A stretch of DNA of 64,000 nucleotides from Streptomyces longwoodensis (GCF_001514125.1 NZ_KQ948553.1:447501-511500); one strand, 5' to 3'. Counted from the first letter of the stretch, positions 25,621 to 34,516 are shown. The notes: generated by a model from the sequence alone, not told the origin. Translations and numbers: made by a program.

Positions 25621-26465
25621 GCCGAGAGCGCCCGCAGCAGCCGTACGACGCCCTCCGGGCCGTCCACCACCAGGTCGGCCCGGTCGGCGAGTTCGGTGAC
25701 CTCGGCGCTGCCGCTGCACACCAGCAGTCCGGCGACGCCCTCGGCGCGGAGCCGCTCCACGGCGGCGAACGCGGGCAGGTCGCCCAGGTCGTCCCCGGCG
25801 TACAGGACGGTCTCCGCGCCGGTCACGCGGACGTACTCGGTCAGCGCGACCCCCTTGTCCACGCCGGCCGGCCGCACCTCCAGGACCAGGCGCCCGGGTT
25901 CGAGGACCAGTCCGTGCCGCTCGGCGAGGTCCCCCAGCGGGCCGAGCAGCGCGCGGAAGGCGCCGTCGGGGTCGCTGGCCCGGCGGGTGTGCACGGCCAC
26001 GGCCCGCCCCTTCTCCTCCACCCACACGCCGTCCCAGTCGCCGGCCCGCTCCAGTACGGCCGGCAGCTCGTCGCGGACCCCGGCGAGACCGGGGTGCGGG
26101 GCGGGGGCGGTGACCTCGCCGGTCCGGGCGTCCCACCGCTCGGCGCCGTAGTGCCCGAGCACGGTCAGGTGCTCCAGTCCGGGGGCCCCGGCGAAGGCGC
26201 CGTTGCGCACGGCGACCTCGGCGGGCCGGCCGGTGACGATGGCGACGCCGGCCAGGCGCGGGGCGAGGGCGGCGAGGGCCGGCAGGGCGTCGGGGTGGGC
26301 GCGGGCCTTCTCGGGGTCCTCCACGATGGGCGCGAGGGTGCCGTCGAAGTCGAGGCCGACGACGGCCCGCCCGGGCCGGGCGACCAGCGCCTCCAGCGCC
26401 TCCCTCCCGGCCGGGGTACGCGGCGTGGGCAGACTCTCGGCGGAATACGTCTCAGGGCTTCCCAT
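25608..26465 (-). CDS. otsB: trehalose-6-phosphate phosphatase
   Basis: A 285-residue HAD-family phosphatase that removes phosphate from trehalose-6-phosphate. Motif I is GLDFDGTLAPI (nucleophile Asp near residue 38), motif II lies in AIVTGRPAEV, and the C-terminal metal motif is LYAGDDLGDLPAF. The GHYGAERWD block is typical for OtsB. It is transcribed toward otsA; the two stop codons lie inside each other's last codons (25608-25620). The ATG at 26465 was chosen; the frame extends 16 codons further without a good start signal. Confidence 0.93.
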   Translation of the reverse strand: MGSPETYSAESLPTPRTPAGREALEALVARPGRAVVGLDFDGTLAPIVEDPEKARAHPDALPALAALAPRLAGVAIVTGRPAEVAVRNGAFAGAPGLEHLTVLGHYGAERWDARTGEVTAPAPHPGLAGVRDELPAVLERAGDWDGVWVEEKGRAVAVHTRRASDPDGAFRALLGPLGDLAERHGLVLEPGRLVLEVRPAGVDKGVALTEYVRVTGAETVLYAGDDLGDLPAFAAVERLRAEGVAGLLVCSGSAEVTELADRADLVVDGPEGVVRLLRALSAQLD

Positions 26466-26521
26466 GACCCCGACCCTAACGGGGGCCACCCGGGAAACGG
26501 GGGGCACCTGCACCGACCCCT

Positions 26522-26740
26522 CTACCGCTCACCCCGCCGCGCGTCCCGCACGCGCCGCAGCCGGTTCACCGTCACCGGATCGTGCTCCAGCGCCCGCGGA
26601 TCGTCCAGCAGGGCGTTGAGGAGCTGGTAGTAGCGCACCGGCGCCAGTCCCAACTCCTCCCGTACCGCCCGCTCCTTGGCCCCCGGCGACGAGAACCCGC
26701 GGCGCTCCATCGCGAGGATGTCCCGCTCCCGCTGCTCCAT
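26522..26740 (-). CDS. DUF3263-family protein
   Basis: A 72-residue, highly charged protein (MEQRERDILAMERRGF ... REELGLAPVRYYQLLNALLDDP), a clear match in style to DUF3263. The helix-turn-helix-like middle suggests DNA binding, but no function is established. The start is ATG 26740; a GTG three codons upstream (26749) is an alternative. It lies between otsB and the sugar-binding lipoprotein, all on the minus strand. Confidence 0.85.
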   Translation of the reverse strand: MEQRERDILAMERRGFSSPGAKERAVREELGLAPVRYYQLLNALLDDPRALEHDPVTVNRLRRVRDARRGER

Positions 26741-26755
26741 ACCCCGCACGGTAAC

Positions 26756-28033
26756 TCAGCCCGAGGTGCTGGTGTCCGCCGTCATCGCCCTGGTCTGGAG
26801 CTCGCCGAGGACCAGCGCGGGGCTCTCGCCGGGCTGCACCGCCGTGCCGATCCGCTTCTTGAGGGCCGCGCTGACCGTCGCCCAGGACGTGCGGCCGACC
26901 GGGTACAGCTCGGCCAGCGGGAGTTCGTCCAGGAACGGCTTGAGGTCCTGGTCGCCGGCCGAGGCGGACATGGCCGAGCTCGCGGACGTGGTCACCGGCA
27001 GCAGGTCGTACTCGCGGGAGAAGGTGAGCACGTTCTTCTCGCTGTAGACGAAGTCGAGGAAGTCACCGATCTGCTCGCCGTGGCCGTTCTGCTTGAACGC
27101 GGCCATCCAGTCGGCCACGCCCAGCGCGTTGCGGGCGGCGCCGTCCTTGCCGGGCATCGGCACCATGCCGAACTTCACGCCCTTCTTCTGCGCCATCTTC
27201 ATCAGGGAGGGGTGCCCGTTGAGCATGCCGACCCGGCCGTCGGCGAAGGCGGCGAACGCGGCCGCCCGGTTCAGCTTGCCGGGCGCGACCGGCCCGGTGA
27301 GCCCCTTGCCGACGAGCTCGTCCTTCAGCCACGTGAACGTCTCGATGTTCTCGGCGGCGTCGAGGCCGTAGCCGCCGACGGTGGAGGTGTAGCCGCCCCC
27401 GCCGCTCAGCAGCCACTGGAGGGTCTCGGCCTGCGCCTCCTCCGGCCCGAGCGGCAGCGCGTACGGGTACGTCACCCCGTCGTCCTCCAGCGCGGCGGCG
27501 TCGGCGGCCAGCTCGGCCCACGTGGTGGGCGGCTTCAGGCCGGCCTTGCCGAAGAGGGTCTTGTTGTAGAACAGCAGCCGCGTGGAGGCGGCGAACGGCA
27601 TTCCGTACTGCACGCCGTCCACTTCGCCGGCCTGGGCGAGCTGGGGGACGAAGTCGGCCTGGACGGGGATGGAGAGCACGTCGCCGGCCCGGTAGAGCCG
27701 GTCCTCGGCCGCGTAGTCGGCGTAGGCGCCGATCTGGGCCATGTCGGGCGCCTCGCCGGCGTCGACCATCCGGCGGACCTTGCGGTCGACCTCGGTCCAG
27801 GAGTAGACGCTCACCTCGACGTGCACGTCCGGGTGCCGGGCCTCGTACGCGTCGACGAGGTCGGCCCAGTACTTCTTCGAGCTGTTGGCCGCGCTGTCGC
27901 CGTAGTCGGCCGCGACCAGCTTCAGCGTCACCTCGCCCGAGCCGCCGCCGAGCCCGCAGCCGGAGAGGACTCCCGTCATCCCCAGCGCGGCCGCCGCCGC
28001 GATCGTCCCCGTACGCCAAGCGCGCCGCTGCAC
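26756..28033 (-). CDS. ABC transporter sugar-binding lipoprotein
   Basis: A 425-residue family 1 extracellular solute-binding protein. A twin-Arg/hydrophobic leader ends in the lipobox LSGC with C26 as lipid anchor; then come the usual EVTLKLVAADYG start, TWAELAADAAALEDDGVTYP hinge and a C-terminal lobe. No permease genes follow, so it is an orphan receptor or uses permeases encoded elsewhere; such importers normally use MsiK as ATPase (46893). The divergent dre sites and nagK suggest an amino-sugar ligand such as GlcNAc or chitobiose; that is inference. The GTG start at 28033 has AAGGGG upstream. Confidence 0.88.
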   Translation of the reverse strand: MQRRAWRTGTIAAAAALGMTGVLSGCGLGGGSGEVTLKLVAADYGDSAANSSKKYWADLVDAYEARHPDVHVEVSVYSWTEVDRKVRRMVDAGEAPDMAQIGAYADYAAEDRLYRAGDVLSIPVQADFVPQLAQAGEVDGVQYGMPFAASTRLLFYNKTLFGKAGLKPPTTWAELAADAAALEDDGVTYPYALPLGPEEAQAETLQWLLSGGGGYTSTVGGYGLDAAENIETFTWLKDELVGKGLTGPVAPGKLNRAAAFAAFADGRVGMLNGHPSLMKMAQKKGVKFGMVPMPGKDGAARNALGVADWMAAFKQNGHGEQIGDFLDFVYSEKNVLTFSREYDLLPVTTSASSAMSASAGDQDLKPFLDELPLAELYPVGRTSWATVSAALKKRIGTAVQPGESPALVLGELQTRAMTADTSTSG

Positions 28034-28096
28034 GTGTCATCCCCTTGACCGGTAGTGCGGGAACCATGGTGCTTACACCTGGTCCGTTTATCGGAA

Positions 28097-28130
28097 TAAG
28101 GTCTACACCACGCAAGTGGACTAGACCTCT
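28097..28130. promoter_or_regulatory. two DasR (dre) sites in tandem
   Basis: AGTGGACTAGACCTCT (28115-28130) matches the dre consensus AGTGGTCTAGACCACT closely, and TAAGGTCTACACCACG (28097-28112) matches it at the GGTCTA-ACC core. Their centres are 18 bp apart. They lie between the divergent starts of the sugar-binding lipoprotein and nagK. DasR is the GntR-family repressor released by GlcN-6-phosphate and controls nag and chitin genes in Streptomyces. Confidence 0.85.
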
Positions 28131-28158
28131 CGCGGGTCCTGGGGCCACACTGTCCCCC

Positions 28159-29100
28159 GTGAGACATGTCATCGCCCTCGACGTGGGCGGCACCGGGATG
28201 AAGGCCGCCCTGGTCGGAGCCGACGGCACGCTGCTGCACCGGGCGCGCCGGGCCACCGGCCGCGAGCGCGGCCCGGACGCGGTCGTCGCCGGCATCCTCG
28301 ACTTCGCCGCCGAGCTGCACGCCCACGGGGTCGAGCGGTTCGGCGAGGGCGCGGCCGCGGCCGGCGTCGCCGTCCCGGGCATCGTCGACGAGACCCACGG
28401 CGTGGCCGCCTACTCGGCCAACCTGGGCTGGCGGGACGTCCCGCTGCGCGCGCTGCTCGCCGAGCGGCTGGGCGCCCCGGTGGCCCTGGGCCACGACGTG
28501 CGCACCGGGGGTCTGGCGGAGGGGCGGCTCGGCGCGGGCCGGGGCGCCGACCGGTTCCTGTTCGTCGCGCTGGGCACCGGCATCGCGGGCGCCATCGGCA
28601 TCGACGGGCGGGTCGAGGCGGGCGCCCACGGCTTCGCCGGCGAGATCGGCCACATCGTCGTACGGCCCGGCGGACCGCCGTGTCCGTGCGGGCAGCACGG
28701 CTGTCTGGAGCGGTTCGCGTCGGCGGCGGCCGTCAGCGAGGCGTGGGCGCGGGCGAGCGGCACCGCGGACGCGGACGCGGCCGACTGCGCGAAGGCCGTC
28801 ACGTCCGGCGACCCGAACGCCGTCCGGATCTGGCAGGAGGCGGTGGACGCGCTGGCCGACGGCCTGGTCACCGGCCTCACCCTGCTGGACCCGCGCACCC
28901 TCGTCATCGGTGGCGGCCTCGCCGAGGCGGGGGAAACCTTGTTCACACCACTGCGGGACGCCGTCCGCCGACGGGTCACCTTCCAGAAACTGCCGGAGAT
29001 CGTCCCCGCGGCCCTGGGCGACACGGCGGGCTGCCTGGGCGCGGGCCTCCTGGCCTGGGATCTCCTCGACACCACCGACGGCAAGGAGGACACGCCGTAA
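28159..29100 (+). CDS. nagK: N-acetylglucosamine kinase (ROK family)
   Basis: A 313-residue ROK kinase. Present are the ATP motif ALDVGGTGMKAAL at the N-terminus, EIGHIVV with the sugar-contacting Glu/His, and the zinc motif CPCGQHGCLE. Being first in an operon with nagA and behind dre sites, it fits GlcNAc kinase, which makes GlcNAc-6-phosphate. The GTG at 28159 (VRHVIALDVGG) was chosen from the start of family similarity; no clear ribosome site precedes it, so the transcript could be leaderless. Its TAA overlaps the nagA ATG by one base. Confidence 0.9.
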   Translation: MRHVIALDVGGTGMKAALVGADGTLLHRARRATGRERGPDAVVAGILDFAAELHAHGVERFGEGAAAAGVAVPGIVDETHGVAAYSANLGWRDVPLRALLAERLGAPVALGHDVRTGGLAEGRLGAGRGADRFLFVALGTGIAGAIGIDGRVEAGAHGFAGEIGHIVVRPGGPPCPCGQHGCLERFASAAAVSEAWARASGTADADAADCAKAVTSGDPNAVRIWQEAVDALADGLVTGLTLLDPRTLVIGGGLAEAGETLFTPLRDAVRRRVTFQKLPEIVPAALGDTAGCLGAGLLAWDLLDTTDGKEDTP

Positions 29101-30299
29101 TGGCAACCCACCCAGGGGCGCGAGCCACCCCGACGAGCCCGCACCCCGTGACGAGCGGCACCCCCGTGGTGCTCTCCGGCGCCACGGTCGTCCTGCCCAC
29201 CGGCGCCGTGCCGGACGGCCGGGTCGTGGTCGAGGGCACCCGCATCGCCGCAGCCGCACCCGAGCACGCCCAGGTCGTCGACCTGAGCGGCCACTGGGTG
29301 GTCCCCGGCTTCGTCGACCTGCACAACCACGGCGGCGGCGGGGCGTCCTTCACCTCCGGCACCGTCGAGGACGTCCTCAAGGGCATCCACACCCACCGCC
29401 TGCACGGCACCACCACCCTGGTGGCCTCCACGGTCACCGGCGCCATGGACTTCCTGGCGCAGCGCGCCGGGCTGCTGAGCGAGCTGGCCGAGCAGGGCGA
29501 CATCGCCGGCGTCCACTTCGAGGGGCCGTTCATCTCGCCGTGCCGCAAGGGCGCGCACTCCGAGGAGCTGCTGCGCGACCCCGACCCGGCCGAGGTGCGC
29601 AAGCTGGTCGACGCGGCGCGCGGGCACGCCAAGATGGTCACGCTCGCCACCGAACTGCCGGGCGGCATCGACTCCGTACGGCTGCTCGCCGAGCACGGGG
29701 TGATCGCGGCGATCGGGCACACGGACGCCACCTACGAGCAGACCGTCGAGGCGATCGACGCCGGCGCGACGGTCGCCACGCACCTGTTCAACGCGATGCC
29801 GCCGGTCGGCCACCGCGCCCCGGGGCCGATCACGGCGCTGCTGGAGGACGAGCGGGTCACCGTCGAGCTGATCGATGACGGCACGCACCTGCACCCGGCG
29901 GCGCTGCAACTGGCCTTCCACCACGCGGGCGCCGACCGGGTCGCGTTCATCACCGACGCGATGGACGCGGCCGGTTTCGGCGACGGCCGCTACATGCTCG
30001 GCCCGCTGGAGGTGGAGGTCGCGGACGGCGTGGCCCGGCTGGTGGAGGGCGGCTCCATCGCCGGCTCGACGCTCACCCTGGACCGGGCGTTCAAGCGGGC
30101 GGTGACGATCGACCGGGTGCCGGTGACGGACGCGGTGCGCGCCCTGTCCGCCAACCCGGCGCGGCTGCTCGGCCTCGACGACCGCATCGGCTCCCTGGAG
30201 CCGGGCAAGGACGCCGACCTGGTGGTGCTGGACGCGGACTTCGAGCTCAAGGGCGTGATGCGGCACGGCGCGTGGGTGGTCGATCCCCAACTGGGCTGA
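29100..30299 (+). CDS. nagA: N-acetylglucosamine-6-phosphate deacetylase
   Basis: NagA removes acetate from GlcNAc-6-phosphate to give GlcN-6-phosphate, the DasR inducer. The 399-residue amidohydrolase has the metal motif VDLHNHGGGG (H75, H77), HFEGPFIS, GHTDATYEQ, THLFNAMPP and the catalytic Asp region FITDAMDAAG. Its start overlaps the nagK stop (TAATG), so coupled translation is likely. It joins the catabolism of imported GlcNAc and of MurQ's product. An intrinsic terminator follows. Confidence 0.96.
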   Translation: MATHPGARATPTSPHPVTSGTPVVLSGATVVLPTGAVPDGRVVVEGTRIAAAAPEHAQVVDLSGHWVVPGFVDLHNHGGGGASFTSGTVEDVLKGIHTHRLHGTTTLVASTVTGAMDFLAQRAGLLSELAEQGDIAGVHFEGPFISPCRKGAHSEELLRDPDPAEVRKLVDAARGHAKMVTLATELPGGIDSVRLLAEHGVIAAIGHTDATYEQTVEAIDAGATVATHLFNAMPPVGHRAPGPITALLEDERVTVELIDDGTHLHPAALQLAFHHAGADRVAFITDAMDAAGFGDGRYMLGPLEVEVADGVARLVEGGSIAGSTLTLDRAFKRAVTIDRVPVTDAVRALSANPARLLGLDDRIGSLEPGKDADLVVLDADFELKGVMRHGAWVVDPQLG

Positions 30300-30317
30300 T
30301 ACGTCCGCCGGGAGGAG

Positions 30318-30359
30318 GACGGTGGCCGACCCGCACTCTGGGCCGGTCGCCGTCTTTTT
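30318..30359 (+). terminator. intrinsic terminator of nagKA
   Basis: A 15-bp stem (30318-30332 with 30340-30354) containing two G-T pairs and one mismatch is followed at once by TTTTT (30355-30359). It is the only terminator in the window with a clear T-run. Confidence 0.85.
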
Positions 30360-30418
30360 GGCATGATCAGGACTCCGGACGGCAACGTCGCACGCACTCA
30401 TCGGGGGAGGTCGGCCAG

Positions 30419-31348
30419 GTGATCCTCACGGTCACGCTGAACACCGCTCTCGACGTCACCTACCGCGTACGGTCCCTGCGGCCGCACGCCTCCCACCGGG
30501 TCTCGGAGGTCACCGAACGGCCCGGCGGCAAGGGGCTGAACGTGGCCCGGGTCCTCGCCGCCCTCGGGTACGAGGTGACCGTCACCGGCTTCGCGGGCGG
30601 GACCACCGGGGACGCGGTGCGCGAGCGGCTCACCGCGACGCCCCGGCTCACCGACGCCCTGGTCCCGGTCACCGGGCCCACCCGGCGCACGGTCGCGGTG
30701 GTCGACGAACTCACCGGCGACACCACCCAGTTCAACGAACCGGGCCCGGTCGTCGACCCGGCGCGCTGGTCGGCCTTCCAGGAGGCGTACGAGGGGCTCG
30801 TCGGCCGCGCCGACGCGGTGGCCCTGTGCGGCAGCCTGCCGCCGGGGGTGCCGGTCGGGGCGTACGCGGGGCTGGTGCGCACGGCGCGGGCCGCGGGGGT
30901 GCCGGTGCTGCTGGACACGGCCGGCGAGGCCCTGCGGCGCGGGGTGGCCGCCCGCCCGGACGTCATCACGCCCAACGCCGACGAACTGGCCGAACTGACC
31001 GGCTCCCACGAGCCGTCACGGGCCACGCAGGACGCCCGGCGGCGCGGGGCGCGCGCGGTGGTGGCGACGCTCGGCCCGGACGGCCTGGTCGCGGTGACGC
31101 CGGAGGGGCGCTGGCGGGCGGTGCCGCCGGCCCGGGTGCGGGGCAACCCCACGGGCGCGGGCGACTCGGTCGCGGCGGCCCTGCTGGCGGGACTGGTGGA
31201 CCGCCTGCCCTGGCCGGAGCGCCTGTCCCGCGCGGTCGCCCTGTCCGCGGCGACGGTCCTGGCCCCGGCGGCCGGCGAGTTCGACGCCACGGCCTACCGG
31301 GACCTGCTGGGCCGGGTGACGGTGACCGGGGAGGTCACCGCCGCCTGA
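30419..31348 (+). CDS. 1-phosphofructokinase-family hexose kinase (PfkB)
   Basis: A 309-residue PfkB kinase beginning MILTVTLNTALDVTY. It has the sugar-binding RPGGKGLNVARVL block, CGSLPPGVP and the ATP/anion-hole motif NPTGAGDSVAA with the catalytic Asp. Members phosphorylate fructose-1-phosphate or tagatose-6-phosphate; the exact substrate is unclear. The GTG at 30419 follows GGGGGAGG. Close behind nagKA but separated by a terminator, so it likely has its own promoter in 30360-30400. Confidence 0.88.
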   Translation: MILTVTLNTALDVTYRVRSLRPHASHRVSEVTERPGGKGLNVARVLAALGYEVTVTGFAGGTTGDAVRERLTATPRLTDALVPVTGPTRRTVAVVDELTGDTTQFNEPGPVVDPARWSAFQEAYEGLVGRADAVALCGSLPPGVPVGAYAGLVRTARAAGVPVLLDTAGEALRRGVAARPDVITPNADELAELTGSHEPSRATQDARRRGARAVVATLGPDGLVAVTPEGRWRAVPPARVRGNPTGAGDSVAAALLAGLVDRLPWPERLSRAVALSAATVLAPAAGEFDATAYRDLLGRVTVTGEVTAA

Positions 31349-31355
31349 CCCGCGG

Positions 31356-32327
31356 CTACTTGGTGACCTGGCCCTTCTTCAGCCACAGCTGGTCGAGCAG
31401 GACGTTGCACTTGTCGCCGTCCTGGCAGGACAGCGAGATGGTGTTGGTGCCCTTCGTCAGCGCCGGCCAGACGTAGGTGGTGGTCCAGCCCTTGACGAAG
31501 TCGCCCTGGGGGGCCTGGGCGTAGTTCTTCAGCGGCATCTTCGTGCCGAAGACCTTGCCGTTGACGGTGACCGTCATGGACTGGTCCTCACCGGGCGTGC
31601 TGTAGTGCGCGAACAGCGTGTAGGCGCCGTCCTCGGGGATGCCGTTGACCGTCCAGGTGACGGAGGCGCCGACGTTGTTGAGGTTGCCGACGTAGACCCC
31701 GCCGCCCGCCTGGGCGCCCTCGACGTCCGAGGACGTGGTGGCGCCGCCGTCCAGGCGCAGTGCCTTGGCCTCGATCGTGGGCAGCTCGGTCTCGCTCGCC
31801 TCGCTGGTGCTCGACTCGCTGGGCGAGGCGCTCGCGGACGCGGTGGGCGTGGAGGCCGCCTGGTCGCCGCCGCCCTTGTCGTCGTCGGTGTTGCCGTTGG
31901 CCATGGCCACCGCGATGCCGATGACGACCGCCGCGACCACGGCGACCGCGCCGATCAGCAGCCCCTTGGTGTTGGGCCCGCGGCCCCGGCCACCGCCGCC
32001 GCCACCGGACACCGACTGCTGGCGGGTCGTGGAGGCACCGCCGGGCAGGGTCTCCGGCGCCGCGTAGTGGGCGTTCGGCCTGCCGTACGCCGCCTGCTGC
32101 TGCGGGGGCGCGCCGTGCTGGCCGTAGGACGGCTGCTGCCCGTACGGCTGGGTCTGCTGCTGGCCGTACTGGCGCTCGCCGACCGCGCGCACCCGGCCGA
32201 CGGCGTTCGGGTAGCCGTAGCCGCTGCTGGAGGGCGGCTGCGCTCCGTTGGCCTGTCCGTCGGCGTAGAGGTAGCCGAACGGGTCGTCGTCCTCGGGTGT
32301 GCTCGCGCCGTTGTTGCCGGGCGTCAT
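31356..32327 (-). CDS. membrane-anchored CBM6/35-type carbohydrate-binding protein
   Basis: A 323-residue protein. Residues 1-120 are low complexity, rich in Gln, Tyr, Pro and Gly and presumably cytoplasmic; one membrane segment lies at 122-144; a Ser/Thr linker follows (150-190); residues ~195-320 are a beta-sandwich of the CBM6/CBM35 style (YVGNLNNVGASVTWTVNG, YTLFAHYSTPG, NTISLSCQDGDKC, LLDQLWL). The extracellular domain probably binds a glycan. Its 5' region (32328-32504) separates it from cdgB; nothing distinct is seen there. Confidence 0.75.
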   Translation of the reverse strand: MTPGNNGASTPEDDDPFGYLYADGQANGAQPPSSSGYGYPNAVGRVRAVGERQYGQQQTQPYGQQPSYGQHGAPPQQQAAYGRPNAHYAAPETLPGGASTTRQQSVSGGGGGGRGRGPNTKGLLIGAVAVVAAVVIGIAVAMANGNTDDDKGGGDQAASTPTASASASPSESSTSEASETELPTIEAKALRLDGGATTSSDVEGAQAGGGVYVGNLNNVGASVTWTVNGIPEDGAYTLFAHYSTPGEDQSMTVTVNGKVFGTKMPLKNYAQAPQGDFVKGWTTTYVWPALTKGTNTISLSCQDGDKCNVLLDQLWLKKGQVTK

Positions 32328-32504
32328 CCCTTCGTACTCCTCAACAGGTGCGGGGGGCGGATGCGGGGGCGTCCCGGGACGCCGTGGGCGTCTCGCGGGG
32401 CGCGTCTGAACAGGTGTGGCGAAGTGCGAGCCTACCCGCTCCGCAGGGGCCGAACGGGTGACCCGGACCGCACCACCGGCCGCATCACCGCGCTGACCTG
32501 CACC

Positions 32505-34166
32505 TCATCCGGCACGCCGGTGCTGTTTGGGACGAGATCGTTTCTCGACGTACATCCGCTCGTCGGCGGACTTCAGCACCTCGTCGGCCGTCATGCCGCA
32601 GTGTGCCCAGCCGATGCCGAAGCTGGCGCCCACCCGCACGGCCCGTCCCTCGGCGCGGATCGGCTGGATGATCTCGTTGCGCAGCCGTACGGCGAGGTCC
32701 TGGGCGTCGGCCCGGCCGAGCCCGTCGGCGAGGATCACGAACTCGTCGCCGCCGAGCCGGGCGACGGTGTCGCCGTCGCGCACGCCCCGCGAGAGCCGAC
32801 GAGCGACCTCGATGAGGACGGCGTCGCCCGCGTTGTGCCCGAACCGGTCGTTGATCGACTTGAAGCCGTCGAGGTCGCAGAAGAGGACCGCGAGCCCCTT
32901 GGTGCCGTCGTCGTGCCCCTCCTCGGGGGCGACGGTGTGCACGTGGTGGTCGTAGCCGTCGTAGGACTCCACCGGGTCCGGGCGGTAGTCGAAGCCGTCG
33001 CCCAGGTCGGGCACCGCGGGGCCGAAGGCGGCGTCGTGGGACGCGAAGGCCTCGTCCAGCGCCGCGTGGGCGGGCCGCCGGCACAGCCGCGAGGAGAGGC
33101 GGGAGCGCAGTTCGGCGGAGTTCGGCAGGCCGGTCAGGGAGTCGTGCGAGGCGCGGTGGGCGAGCTGGAGCTCGCGGCGCTTGCGCTCCTCTATGTCCTC
33201 GACGTGGGTGAGCAGGAAGCGGGGCCCGTCGGCGGCGTCGGCGACGACGCTGTTGCGCAGGCTGACCCAGACGTAGGTGCCGTCGCGCCGGCCGAGGCGC
33301 AGCTCCGCACGTCCGCCCTCGGCGGAGGTGCGCAGCAGGGTGCCTATGTCCTCGGGGTGGACGAGGTCGGAGAAGGAGTAGCGGCGCATCGCGGAGGCGG
33401 GGCGGCCCAGCAGGCGGCACAGGGCGTCGTTGGTGCGCAGGATCCGGCCGTGCTGGTCGCCGCCCATCTCGGCGATGGCCATGCCGGAGGGGGCGTACTC
33501 GAAGGCCTGGCGGAAGGATTCCTCGCTGGCGCGCAGGGCCTGCTGCTCGCGCTCCAGGCGGACCAGGGCGCGCTGCATGTTGGCCCGCAGCCGGGCGTTG
33601 CTGATCGCGATGGCGGCCTGGAAGGCGTACATCTGGAGCGCCTCGCGGCCCCAGGCGCCGGGCCGGCGGCCGTTGCGCGGGCGGTCCACGGACAGCACGC
33701 CGATCAGCTCACCGCCGGAGCCGCCGGGCACGGAGGGCGTGTACATCGGCGCGAACAGCCGGTCGGAGGGGTGCCACTCGTCCTCGAAGCGCGGCGCGGG
33801 CCCGTCGGTGTACCACTGCGGAACGTCGTCGTCGTCGAGGATCCAGCCCTCGGTGTGCGGGATGAACACCAGGTCGCCCCAGTGCTCGCCCATGGTCAGC
33901 CGCCGCTCCCAGGACTCGCGGGAGCCGACCCGGCCGGTGATCAGCGCCTCGGCCGCCGGGTTGCCGGCGAAGGCGGCCACCACCAGGTCCCCGTCGGCGC
34001 GCACGAGGTTGACGCACGCCAGCTCGTAGCCGAGTGCGGTGACGACGCCGTCCGCGACCGTCTGCAGTGTGTCCGCCAGGCTGCGGGCCGTGTTCATGTC
34101 GGCCATGACCTGGTGCAGCTGTCGCAGGGAGGCAAGACGGACGTACGGCTCCGACTCGGTCTCCAT
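32505..34166 (-). CDS. cdgB: diguanylate cyclase CdgB (GAF-PAS-GGDEF)
   Basis: A 553-residue cytoplasmic diguanylate cyclase matching CdgB (SCO4281) of S. coelicolor, which affects aerial growth and antibiotic production. Domains: GAF ~15-190, a short coiled coil ~195-215, PAS/PAC ~215-340, then GGDEF from ~345. The active site is intact (ARLGGDEFVIL, GGDEF at 472-476) and an RxxD inhibitory site (RDGD, 463-466) lies five residues before it, so the enzyme should make c-di-GMP and be feedback-inhibited. The GGDEF domain carries a ~70-residue insert after the LTGLPNSAEL helix. The ATG at 34166 has GGGGGAGGG upstream. Confidence 0.93.
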   Translation of the reverse strand: METESEPYVRLASLRQLHQVMADMNTARSLADTLQTVADGVVTALGYELACVNLVRADGDLVVAAFAGNPAAEALITGRVGSRESWERRLTMGEHWGDLVFIPHTEGWILDDDDVPQWYTDGPAPRFEDEWHPSDRLFAPMYTPSVPGGSGGELIGVLSVDRPRNGRRPGAWGREALQMYAFQAAIAISNARLRANMQRALVRLEREQQALRASEESFRQAFEYAPSGMAIAEMGGDQHGRILRTNDALCRLLGRPASAMRRYSFSDLVHPEDIGTLLRTSAEGGRAELRLGRRDGTYVWVSLRNSVVADAADGPRFLLTHVEDIEERKRRELQLAHRASHDSLTGLPNSAELRSRLSSRLCRRPAHAALDEAFASHDAAFGPAVPDLGDGFDYRPDPVESYDGYDHHVHTVAPEEGHDDGTKGLAVLFCDLDGFKSINDRFGHNAGDAVLIEVARRLSRGVRDGDTVARLGGDEFVILADGLGRADAQDLAVRLRNEIIQPIRAEGRAVRVGASFGIGWAHCGMTADEVLKSADERMYVEKRSRPKQHRRAG

Positions 34167-34331
34167 GCTCGCCCTCCCCCCGAGACTTCGCAGCGAATCA
34201 AGGGTCTGTCGTCGGCGTACTGTTCTCCGCAGCTGTCGGGCTGCTGTCCTGCTGCTGTTCTTGAGCGGTCTCCGCCACTGAATCACAGCGCGAAGCCCGG
34301 TCGGTACACAGGGTCAACAATTCATGGCCCT

Positions 34332-34347
34332 TGTGACTCAAGTCACA
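34332..34347. promoter_or_regulatory. Crp-type palindrome upstream of cdgB
   Basis: TGTGACTCAAGTCACA is exactly TGTGA-N6-TCACA, and it also fits the Streptomyces Crp motif GTG-N6-GNCAC as I remember it. It lies 166-181 bp before the cdgB start and about 170 bp before the flavin reductase start, in a 350-bp divergent gap (34167-34516). The rest of the gap is relatively AT-rich around 34290-34370. I looked for a BldD box in the gap and did not find a convincing one. Confidence 0.7.
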
Positions 34348-34516
34348 TAAGAACATGAACAATTGGGAGAGATTTCCGCGTTTCCCGGTGTTCGCGGCCT
34401 TTCCCGGATTTGCCGCGCTTCCGGTGGTACGGGCGTGCCGGGACCGTGGTCCTAGGACCGGCTTCGGGCCGAGGTCCGATGCGGGGCGCGGAGAGGGCAG
34501 ACTAGCGTCTGGAAGC

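Noticed and set aside
26756..28033. A complete sugar ABC importer at the solute-binding protein gene
   Set aside because: No permease genes adjoin it; the nearest genes encode DUF3263 and nagK, so only the receptor is called.
31605..34358. A 917-codon plus-strand frame over the CBM protein and cdgB
   Set aside because: It is antisense to two well-supported genes and contains Val/Gly/Arg-rich shadow sequence.
34167..34516. A BldD operator upstream of cdgB
   Set aside because: cdgB is a BldD target in S. coelicolor, but no convincing TnACnC-W-GnGTnA match was found; the palindrome there fits Crp instead.
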